Source: Apostichopus japonicus
Taxonomy: Eukaryota > Echinodermata > Holothuroidea > Aspidochirotida > Stichopodidae
DNA: 64,000 bases
Assembly: GCF_037975245.1 (NCBI RefSeq)
Contig: NC_092572.1
Coordinates: 14,762,269-14,826,268 of the forward strand
Direction: 5' to 3'
The notes beneath the pieces were generated by a model. That model did not search any database. It saw nothing but the letters and a program-made list of their open reading frames with translations, and was not told the DNA's origin. This document shows positions 15,001 through 25,803 of this stretch, in pieces (the first letter of the stretch is position 1; every line of letters starts with the position of its first letter). Position numbers and translations under genes: made by a program.

Positions 15001-15554
15001 GCACTTGCTGTAAAAGACGTCATCACCCGGGGTTCGAACCACGGATGCAAAAGAGAGTCTCGATCATCAGCTCGTACAGTGCGCCGAGCCATCGCGCCAC
15101 TGTATGGACTGAGATATTAGGTGGATTAACTAATACTTACAGCTCTCCGTGTAGGCACTTGCTGTAAAAGACGTCATCACCCGGGGTTCGAACCACGGAT
15201 GCAAAAGAGAGTCTCGATCATCAGCTCGTACAGTGCGCCGAGCCATCGCGCCACTGTATGGACTGAGATATTAGGTGGATTAACTAATACTTACAGCTCC
15301 CCGTGTAGGCACTTGCTGTAAAAGACGTCATCACCCGGGGTTCGAACCACGGATGCAAAAGAGAGTCTCGATCATCAGCTCGTACAGTGCGCCGAGCCAT
15401 CGCGCCACTGTATGGACTGAGATATTAGGTGGATTAACTAATACTTACAGCTCCCCGTGTAGGCACTTGCTGTAAAAGACGTCATCACCCGGGGTTCGAA
15501 CCACGGATGCAAAAGAGAGTCTCGATCATCAGCTCGTACAGTGCGCCGAGCCAT
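9087..15554. repeat. Higher-order repeat copy 2 (42 satellite units)
   Basis: Units 60-101 repeat the variant order of units 18-59 exactly, including the rare F unit (now 9703-9856) and the rare E unit (now 15093-15246), each displaced by 6,468 bp = 42 x 154. The correspondence stops before copy 1 (unit 17 is type A while unit 59 is B) and after copy 2 (unit 102 is B while unit 60 is A). It is a direct, adjacent duplication, either a real recent event or an assembly duplication. Confidence 0.93.
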
Positions 15555-15861
15555 CGCGCCACTGTATGGACTGAGATATTAGGTGGATTAACTAATACTT
15601 ACAGCTCCCCGTGTAGGCACTTGCTGTAAAAGACGTCATCACCCGGGGTTCGAACCACGGATGCAAAAGAGAGTCTCGATCATCAGCTCGTACAGTGCGC
15701 CGAGCCATCGCGCCACTGTATGGACTGAGATATTAGGTGGATTAACTAATACTTACAGCTCCCCGTGTAGGCACTTGCTGTAAAAGACGTCATCACCCGG
15801 GGTTCGAACCACGGATGCAAAAGAGAGTCTCGATCATCAGCTCGTACAGTGAGCCACGCCA

Positions 15862-18801
15862 TTTTTTTTCTCTTTTATTGGGAGATGAGCCCACTGGCTC
15901 ACCCATTGACAATATTATTTACAAGGGTATTTTTTACAGAATTAAAACTTAAGTATGATTTGTTTTAACTAGAACATAATAACAAAATAATAATTACCTT
16001 AACATTTACTCATGTTTAGGTTAAGAGAAAACTAAAATATCAAACACCACAGACATAAGAAATTATATACAAAAGACAACAATGTCTAAAGCAAAGTCAA
16101 AAGACCAGACCCTGATTACGTCAACACGTACTGTATACAAATTAACCTCTCTCCAGATGGTAAGTATAGCTGTTCGATTCTTTCTTAGAGAGCACAATGT
16201 CGTTGTGTGTAAATATATTAAAAAACCGTGAGGTATTGTTTTTGTGATAGTACACATCAAAAAGTAACCGAATTTTCTTCTTGAGTACTTTGTGAAAAAC
16301 TTTTTCAATATTACAAAGATAGTTAGTATTGAGGCGAGATATTCTGCAATTCCAAATTGTTCACTTATATATATTGAAGATGAAGTCACACAAAATTCCT
16401 ACAATACAGTTGTTTTTACGGCCAAGACCCAGAAGGGACAACCCCTTCCATTCAACAAAATTAACTACCGGATGTAAAGTATTCAACTTATTAACCAAAA
16501 AGTGCCATAAATTTTCGACTTCAGAACACTCAATAAAAAGATGAATAGTACTTTCGTGCGTGGTTTTGCAAAAGGTGCAGTAAGGAGAATCGGTTAATCC
16601 AAACTTGTACAATTTGTCGTTAGTGTAAAGAATATTATGTAATACTTTGAAGTCGATATCGGCGTCAAAGAAACACTTTGGAGAACGATATATGTTACTC
16701 CACGGCCTTGGCTGGCAGAGAAGTGGGTATAATCTCATACATCAGAACACTTACAGAAACGATACCACCTTTAATGAAGTGACGATTAAAAAGTGTTTGA
16801 CTATCATTGTCAGCAATCAGGGTATTACTAAAGATAGGTTGATTGAGGATGTCTTCTCTGGTCTCTGGTAGCCAGAAACGGCCTTGAATTAGCCGATCCC
16901 ATGCTAACATGAGTTCACAGTAATACGGGCTTAGCTTATGAACAGACTTGCGGTTAGGAGTAATTTGAAAGATACCACGCCCAAGGCTCATATCTTCATA
17001 CATATTCAAAAAATACAACATTAATTTTTGTAATTTAATATTAATGTTATTGCTTAATATCTTACTACAAAATTTAATTCTAAGAGCATCTCTTGTTTAA
17101 TTCAATGTCGCTCAAACTGAATCCCCTCTGTCGATTGTTAAAAGCAAGTTAAGATACTTAATAGAAGGTTTTTTACCTCTCCAGATAAAATCGACTACAC
17201 TCTGACGTAATGTGGTGATAACCCAATCAGGGACTGGTAAAACAGTGGTCAAATATACTAAGCGAGTTACGATGAGCGAATTTATAATGAGAGATTTACC
17301 CTTAAAAGATAATTTTCTACCTTTCCAGGTATTTAGTAATTTACGGCAGGAGGTAACTTTTTTCTCCCAATTTTCTTTTTCGATTGATTTTTTATCGTTA
17401 CCAATAGCAACACCTAATACTGTAATGAAATCTTTCCTCACAGGGAAGTCGAAATTGCTGGGATTAACATGGCTGCACCCAGTGCTAAGTAATTCAGTTT
17501 TATCAATATTACAACTAGAGCCAGAAGCACGTTCATACAATTTAATGATGTTAAAAATAGAATAAATACTTGTGATACTAGACACGAAAAAGGTAGTGTC
17601 TTCCGCATGCTGAAAAATTTTGGCTTCGACTTCACAAACTTTAATACCATGAATATATGGACAATTAATTATAGCTTCAAGAAACGGTTCGGCACAGAGA
17701 ACATAGAGCATGGCTGAGAGTGGGCAGCCCTGCCGAACTCCCCTATTGACAGGGAAGGGATCGGATATATAACCATTGTGCTTGATTCGGCCCTCGATAT
17801 TGGTATAAAACAGTTTGATCCATTTTAGGAGCTTAGGGCCAAAACCCAATTTTTCAGCGACTTCGAAGAGGTAGTTATGGTCAACTCTGTCAAAGGCTTT
17901 ATATTGGTCTATTTTAAGAGTAAAACCTGGTTTATTATATGAATTTACATACTCAATTACATTTTGCATAGTAAGCACGTTTTCAGAAATATCTCTTCCT
18001 GGAGTACAACACGTTTGATCTTCTGAAATAATATTCTTACTGATACTTGTGATTCGTTTGGCGAGAGCTTTGGCAATCATTTTGTAATCGACATTTAAGA
18101 GGCTTATTGGCCTCCAATTAATTAAACTACGAAGATCTCCTTTCTTGGGTATAAGGGTAAGTATACTTATTTTCATGGATTCAAAGAGTTCGTTGTCATG
18201 GAATGATGTCTCAATGAGTCTAGTAAAAATATCGATAAAATCCCGCCAAAACACTTTGTAAAATTCAGCAGTTAGTCCATCTAGTCCTGGACTTTTGTTC
18301 CGTTCCATTGCTAGCAGAGCGGCTTTCAACTCATCTAATGAAATATTTGCTTCACATGCTTCAACGTCCATTGGCGAGAGAAATCTTCTGAGTTCACAAA
18401 GTATCTGATTCCGCGATTCGTTGTCGGTTTCTCCGGCTTGGTAGAGGTTTGTATAAAACTTTACTTGTTCTTTCATAATTTCGTGTTGATCGGTGATGAT
18501 TAAGCTCTGGTCAGTAAGTAGTTGTTTCATTACCTTCTTTTTTTTCCCTTGATTTTTCAAGATTAAAGAAAAACTTTGTTGATTTTTCACCCTCCTCGTG
18601 CCACTGAATTTTAGACATGAGGAAGGTTCCTTGTAATTCTCTTAATGAAGGTTGGTTCGACTCATCTTCTAGGTTTTTAAAATGGGTACAGTCGTAATCG
18701 GAGAATTTTTTAGCTTTGTATTTCTCGTAGTCAATTTGTTTTGTTGTATAATTGTATTGATTGAATAATTGAGGATTAGCTTCAGTTTTTAAAGTTACCA
18801 T
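15862..18801 (-). mobile_element. Tx1/L1-type non-LTR retrotransposon, 5'-truncated
   Basis: The element reads on the minus strand from about 18801 to a 3' end at 15862. Its 3' end is CCAATAAAAGAG followed by eight A, a polyadenylation signal and tail, lying directly on the last satellite unit. It keeps the part of ORF2 just before the reverse transcriptase, the reverse transcriptase, the region after it and a CCHC zinc motif. No endonuclease is visible upstream, so it is 5'-truncated. The Tx1 group of the L1 superfamily includes families that insert into RNA-gene arrays and microsatellites. Membership is judged from motif wording, not from a tree. Confidence 0.8.
16150..18801 (-). pseudogene. 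LINE ORF2 remnant: reverse transcriptase and CCHC zinc motif
   Basis: The longest open part (17112-18590) has reverse-transcriptase blocks in order: KSPGLDG near residue 100, NWRPISLL near 160, DQYKAFDRVDH (motif A) near 230, RQGCPLS near 290 and HAEDTTFF (motif C) near 330. Motif C normally reads YADD; here Y is H and the first catalytic Asp is Glu, so the enzyme is expected to be dead. The preceding block (18511-18801) contains WHEEGEKSTKFFFNLEK. It joins the reverse transcriptase only through a one-base shift, most likely in the eight-A run near 18540. After the stop at 17112 the family continues in other frames (16695-17021 and 16361-16738). The last holds CTFC, then His and Cys in the C-x2-C-x8-H-x4-C spacing of L1-type ORF2 ends. 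Several frame changes make this a pseudogene. Confidence 0.85.
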
Positions 18802-19340
18802 ATGCGATTGAACACCACGAACTTCTGGGAGGGAAAATTATGTGATAATAATCCTGCATGAGAATGCATTACATGGGAGGGCAAGTAATCCCTTCGTTCG
18901 TGTAATGTCTCAGTAGAATCTCAATCAAACTTCAACCTATGGTCTCGTTTAATTTAACGATTCTACTTCCCCATTACACTTCACAACGGAACTACTTGAG
19001 ATTTCAAAGCAGTGTTCAAGCGAATACGAACAGAAAGATTACAAACGAACACAAATTCAAAGTTTGTATCTTTTTTAATTTGCTTGCTGAGCAACAGAAA
19101 CATTTCTTTTCTTTTTAAACAAGAACTGAGATAATTTCATTACCACTTGGTACAAAGGATAACATAACATTCTTACTTTCCATACTTTGAAAATAAAAAA
19201 GCCTGGATATAAATATCATCAATGTAGCTCAGGCAAGAAATACCCAATTTCCTGAGCTCAGCCAGAATAGGTTTGAGTAGTTTTCTGAAGCTAATCCTCA
19301 ATTATACAATCTCTCTTTTTAAAGTTACCAATAATTCAAA
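18802..19340. other. Non-coding spacer with small inverted repeats
   Basis: No gene is seen. Two short inverted copies built on GTAATG and AGTAGAATC (about 18899-18917 and 18959-18978) could form a hairpin with a 40-base loop. Near 19283-19310 the sequence GAAGCTAATCCTCAATTAT repeats, in the opposite orientation, a stretch of the adjacent LINE's 5' end (18766-18790). TTTTTAAAGTTACCA occurs in the same orientation at both places. Confidence 0.5.
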
Positions 19341-19602
19341 ATTTGGAATTCACTGTCAATAATTTTAAAAACTAAGAAAACAAGCTCCACATTTAGTAAA
19401 TGGCTTAATCATATTAATTAAAATATCATATAATTGATTTATTGTCGAAACGTTTAATTTGATTTTTAATTTTTTCTTCTCTTTTCTTTCTTCAGGGAGT
19501 CTTCTACATTATTAAGCTATTGTATGCTTTATAGAAGACTTCCTTTCACCTTGTATATTTGCACGTGAAACTCAAAATAAACCAAATCAAATCAAACCAA
19601 AT
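19341..19602 (+). mobile_element. CR1/L2-like LINE, 3'-end fragment
   Basis: This stretch matches the 3' end of the fuller copy at 21690-21977: AATTTGGAATTCACTGTCAA, then an AT-rich part, then the hairpin at 19495-19543, then a tail of AAATC-like repeats ending near 19602. It is an almost completely 5'-truncated insertion lying in the same orientation directly before the next copy. It codes only for the last few residues of the LINE protein in a broken frame. Confidence 0.75.
19495..19543 (+). other. LINE 3'-UTR hairpin, copy 1
   Basis: GGGAGTCTTCTA pairs with TAGAAGACTTCC, giving twelve pairs with one G-U, and an inner AAGC/GCTT stem. The same structure occurs in two other copies in this window (21882-21930 and, minus strand, 37830-37879). 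A 3' stem-loop recognised by the reverse transcriptase is known for the eel L2-clade element UnaL2; the same role here is inference. Confidence 0.7.
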
Positions 19603-19689
19603 TCCTACCAAGAATAGCAGACCAATGAACTTCATGTACAGGCGAAATTATAACCAGATAACATCAGGCGTTTTAACTATGAAATCGAA

Positions 19690-21781
19690 AACAAAAACTG
19701 GAACGATGTTTTAAGCCAAACTGATGTTAATGTTGCTTACGACACTTTCTTTGAATCCTTTAATTATACCTATAATAATTGTTTTCCAATATGTTATGTA
19801 AGCAAAAGGAAACGACGTAAAAAGAAACATCCATGGATTACAACTGGAATGTTGACATCTATCAAAAGAAAGAACAAGCTCTTTAAAAGTTATTTAACAG
19901 CACCTACTGATGTTAACAAGGCTACGTATAAGCATTACCGCAATAAGCTTAACCATATTATTAGATTTTCTAAAAGATTGTATTCCTATGATAAATTCAA
20001 AAATAATAGAAATAATATAAGTGTAACTTGGAATACAATTAACGAAGTTCTAAACACCAACCGAAAAGAAGGTGGATATCCTGCTGCTTTTAAAACTGGT
20101 GATCAAGAAATCAGCAACGAGAATGACATTGCCAGCTACTTTAACAAATATTTTGTAAACATTGGACCCTTACTTGCAAGAAATATTACAAATAAAGGTA
20201 GAACAGAATATATTATTCATAATAATAACAGAAACAGTCAATCTATGTTCATTAATCCTGTCAGTGAGGAAGAACTTTCAATAGTTGCTATTTCCAGCCT
20301 GAAACCCAAAAAAGCAGCGGGATATGACGATTTTAAACCAGATATAATAAGAAATGTTATTCACTTTATCGCCAAACCATTGACTTATATTTGTAATTTA
20401 TTTGTACATTTCCAGATAAACTAAAGATTGCTAAGGTTATACCAATTTTTAAAAAAGGTGACCAAGATGTATATGAAAATTACCGTCCTATTTCTTTATT
20501 ATCATGGTTTTCAAAAATTATTGAAAGGCTTATGTACAATCGTATCTTTAAGTTTCTAACCAAGTTTAATATCCTGTGCAATGATCAATATGGCTTCCGC
20601 CCAAAGCATTCTACAGAACTTGCTTTGGCAAATGCTATTGAAAAAATATGTACTAGTCTTGATAATACCAAAATATGTATTGGAGTGTTCCTTGATCTCT
20701 CCAAGGCATTTGATACTATTGACCATACCATTTTGCTAAGTAAATTATCTTTGTATGGTGTAAGGGGAACAACCCTTGACTGGTTGAGCAGCTATTTATC
20801 CAATAGACATCAGTATACTTCATATAAAAACTCTAAATCCGAACACGCTGTAACCCGTTGTGGTGTTCCACAGGGCTCAATATTAGGACCACTGTTGTTC
20901 ATAATATATGTCAATGACATTTGCCAGGTGTCAAAATTTGCCAAGACTATTTTGTTTGCTGATGATACCAATATTTTCTTCGAGTTCGAAAACGTACATA
21001 GAATACATGATACTGTCTCTACTGAATTAACTAAATTTACTAACTGGTTTGCTGCTAATAAGTCATCACTTAATGCAGACAAAACTAACTGTATAGTATT
21101 TAATGGAAGAAGAACGCTTAACTGGAATAATGACATAATAATGGACGGTACAGTTATGAAACAAGTATCAACTACTAAATTTCTAGGGGTTAATATTGAT
21201 AGTAAACTTTCATGGAGTGACCATATTACAAAAGTTTGCACCAGCGTTGCAAGAGGTGCAGGAATTTTAGCAAAGCTAAAACATTTCCTCCCCCAGAATA
21301 TACTCAGAATGCTTTATCAAACTTTAATAGCACCACATCTGTATTACTGCTTGATTATCTGGTCTGGTACAAGTGTTTCTCATTTAAGTCACCTTAAAAT
21401 ACTTTAAAAGAGTGCAATACGTCATGTATCTCACGCAGCACCCCGTAAGCATACAAGCCCCTCTTTAAGAAACTCAATTTATTGAAATTAGATGACATTA
21501 TAAAAGTTAATATTGCAACATTTACATACAAGGCTTGGAATGGATCATTGCCAATCAGTTTTCGAAATTTTATAAATAGCAACACAGATTTCCATAATCA
21601 TAATACCAGAACGGCTAGCAACGCACATTATAAATCATATAAAACACACGCACTGGTATGTTAAGCCTCAGAAACCGTGCAACCAAAATTTGGAATTCAC
21701 TGTCAATAACTTTAAAAACTAAGAAAGCAAGCTCCACATTTAGTAAATGTCTTACTAAAGAAATTATCATGTCTTATTAAT
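19690..21781 (+). pseudogene. LINE ORF2 remnant with intact FADD motif
   Basis: The open frame 19690-20424 holds the linker before the reverse transcriptase (HPWITTGM, KAAGYDDFKPD). A deletion of roughly a dozen bases near 20405-20415 breaks the frame just before the FPDKLKIAKVIPIFKKGD-type block. The second part (about 20420-21407) has YRPISLLS, QYGFRPKHSTELAL, FLDLSKAFDTIDH (motif A), GVPQGSILGPLLF and LFADDTNIFF (motif C, catalytic pair intact). A TAA at 21405-21407 and further shifts separate the C-terminal part (YKAWNGSLP, then NTRTASNAHY), which ends near 21781. Known role of the family: target-primed reverse transcription of LINE RNA. Endonuclease and ORF1 are missing, so the copy cannot move by itself. 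Confidence 0.85.
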
Positions 21782-21881
21782 TATGATTTAGCTGCATAGT
21801 CGCATAGCAGCATATTCACATATTGAAGCGTATACGTATTGTTATTAACATTATTTTCACTATTTTCTATCTTTTCTTCAT

Positions 21882-21930
21882 GGGAGTCTTCTGTTTTGTT
21901 AAGCCAGCATAGGCTTTTCAGAAGACTTCC
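21882..21930 (+). other. LINE 3'-UTR hairpin, copy 2
   Basis: GGGAGTCTTCTG pairs with CAGAAGACTTCC, and inner AAGCC pairs with GGCTT. Compared with copy 1 the innermost pair of the outer stem is G-C instead of A-T, a change on both sides that keeps pairing. Confidence 0.7.
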
Positions 21931-21964
21931 ATTCACATTGTAATATTTATGTGAAAAAACAAAT

Positions 21965-23672
<1,708 letters not shown>

Positions 23673-23946
23673 GTGGCTATTCTTACGACTAGTCGTAAGA
23701 ATAATTTCCGACTACGCATGCGCAGTTGCTATTTTCACGACCAGAAGTACTATTTTTACGACGAGGAGTAACAATAATTTCAGGTTAGGGTTAGAGTAAG
23801 GGTTAGGATTGAGGTTTAGGGTTATGTTTATAGGGTTAGGGTTACCCCTACTACATGCGCAGTTGCTTTATTTACTTTACTGCGCTTGAATTTGCCTTTG
23901 TCGTAAGAATAGTTTAATTGTTACAACTAGTCGTAAGAATAGCCAC
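23673..23946. mobile_element. Small TIR element containing telomere-like repeats
   Basis: The ends are inverted copies of about 21 bp, GTGGCTATTCTTACGACTAG at the left and its complement at the right. Part of the motif (TCGTAAGAATA) is repeated again inside both ends. The flanks share ATACATATT, left at about 23660 and right at about 23951, a possible 9-bp target duplication a few bases outside the inverted ends. The core (about 23780-23860) is a degenerate run of GGTTAGGGTTAG-type repeats. There is no open frame, so it would be a non-autonomous (MITE-like) element; the superfamily is not clear. Confidence 0.6.
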
Positions 23947-25279
23947 GGCCATACATATTACTAGGTCTAATGCTATGCATGAAGGCCGAGACTGTCTATA
24001 GATAAACAGTCCTTCTCAAATTCACTCGAGCATTAAGAATTTGTTACTTGATAAACTACCCCAAATACTGCCACTAGGATTCATCCTTGAGCGCACCTAA
24101 TTAATTCACCAGTCAACAAGTATGATTGTAAACATAAGTGCTCTGAATCTAATGGCCAGCACTACTTTCCTGTGCTTGAAGACATGTTTGGCTTGACCAC
24201 TGAAATAATACTGTGTGTGTTTAATCATGAATTTGTGCAGAGGAGCATTAAGTCTGCCTAGCATTACCAAATGGGGTAAATATCCAATATCCCCTTTTTT
24301 GGCCAATAACAGGTCGAGTCAGTTGGTATTGCAATAAGTATATGGAAGATGGTAATGGCTTAGCCTAAGATACTCCTAGGGTAAGCACCTAGCATGCTAT
24401 GCAACAACGCTTTGATTGAAGATTTGTTAACAGACTTATCAGCCATAAGGCTAGTTCTAAATTAGCTAGGCCTTACACAGTTACAGTTTCAGCCAAAGAC
24501 TCCATTAGGCCTATACAATTTGGCCTACTGCCACTGGCTGAAGTTTAAAACGATAGGGTTAAGATTTAGACTAGACTCAGTACATCAGCAGAAATCGTTT
24601 AAGTCGAAGACTATATTGCTAGGGTTTTGCAGGCCTGCCAACTCTCGCGGTTTACTGTACAACTCTCACTGCAAGTCTTCAAAATTTTACGAAAGTTTGT
24701 TATACCTTTGAGTTTGACATCAGCGTCCTCGAAATTGGGTCTGTTCACGTTTCAAGGTTGCCAAAGGTAGCAAATTTTCAAATTACAGTACAGAACTTCT
24801 ATTCTAAATGAAAAATATATAATTAATATCTGCAATTCATGAATTAGAATTGACCAGACCTTAAAACTATTCTGGACATTATATTTAAGATGGTAGAAAA
24901 GTGTGACAATCTATAAATTTTCTAAAAGTTGTTCTTTTCTTAATGGTGGTGCCACTCCACCATTAATCAAACATATGTTGTTAATTTAAAGGCAATAATA
25001 ATGAGTAGACAAACATGTTATTAATTCATAACCTTACTAAAAAAGATATATAAACTCTTAATAGGTTCCAAGTTCGAAACAAAGAAAAGTGATCAACAAG
25101 ACATAAATTTGTTAAACACAGGCCATGCTTGTTATTATACTAAGCAATACATTTCAATGTGTAACGCGCAGGCACACAAAGTTCTTAGTAGTTGCATATT
25201 TGCACGCACTGTTCTGGCCTTCGGTTAAGCATTAGGAGTTGAGACCGTTAACTTACTTAGCCCGATCTGATATTACAAG
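23947..25279. other. Non-coding
   Basis: Nothing could be supported here. Short open frames at 24106-24306 and 24520-24711 show no family resemblance, no splice context and no codon structure. Confidence 0.45.
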
Positions 25280-25414
25280 ATGACTTCTCCTGAGCTGGAT
25301 ACCGATGAAGAGTACATTATCATTGGAAAATATCGTTCGTCAGGACTGTGCCCTGAAAATTCAACATTAAATCTAAGAAGATCGATACGGAAAAGATCAA
25401 AGAGTTTAGACTAA
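25280..25414 (+). CDS. Possible first exon of the integrase gene
   Basis: An ATG at 25280 opens 44 codons to a TAA at 25412. The peptide has an acidic start (DTDEEYIIIGKY) and an Arg/Lys-rich end (LRRSIRKRSKS). From memory, intron-bearing integrase proteins of invertebrates often begin with such a short acidic helix followed by a basic stretch before the zinc-binding domain. It lies 390 bp before the first certain integrase exon on the same strand. No clear donor site is seen before the stop and the zinc-binding domain was not found, so the link is only plausible. Confidence 0.3.
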   Translation: MTSPELDTDEEYIIIGKYRSSGLCPENSTLNLRRSIRKRSKSLD

Positions 25415-25803
25415 CGGGAGCAATAAACAGCCACCGAGCTTTGTGCTGAAAAGTGTGAGCAGTAATACTTTTAAATCAAGAAAAGCCAAAATCATGCATT
25501 TTAAGTCATTGAAATTAAAAAAGCTTCACTGTCCAGTATCAAAAGTATTTGCAAACTTTGATACAGCATTCTGTTCTGTACAAGAATTGTTGATTGTACG
25601 CACCTTATTAGCAGTGTAAGAATACCTGCTTTTAGCACATTCGGTCATCGAGTAATCTTTTGTTAACTTTCAATAAGTATTTTTCAGCATGATTGGAAAT
25701 CCTTAATAGCAGTATATTGTCTACAAAACTCAGACATAAATCACTTGAACATCAGTTGGTATGATTGTGTATGGTTCTGAATGCTATTTTCCTTTTTTTT
25801 TAG

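Larger units (their letters stand above)
1..15862. repeat. 154-bp satellite array, 103 units
   Basis: Unit starts fall at 1+154k for every k from 0 to 102, so the array holds 103 head-to-tail units with no insertion or deletion over 15.9 kb. It begins at or before the window edge. Differences are seen at only five unit positions: 26 (C/T), 39 (T/G), 54 (C/T), 56 (C/G) and 57 (T/G). Naming the combinations gives A (C26, T57), B (T26, G57), C (C26, G56), D (T26, T57), E (B plus T54), F (A plus G39) and G (C26, G57), with 20, 45, 16, 17, 2, 2 and 1 copies. The last unit differs only in its final 12 bases and then meets a T-run. The unit has no long open frame. It is a satellite, possibly built from a tRNA-like or SINE-like sequence. 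Counts were made by eye. Confidence 0.98.

Noticed and set aside
1-15862. CRISPR-like array
   Set aside because: The units are continuous 154-bp copies with no unique spacers, and the surroundings are eukaryotic.
1-15862. Array of functional tRNA genes
   Set aside because: The T-stem pairs only 3 of 5, there is no acceptor stem and no normal anticodon arm; only A/B-box-like motifs remain.
20810-21241. 143-codon minus-strand frame
   Set aside because: It is the antisense shadow of the LINE reverse transcriptase.
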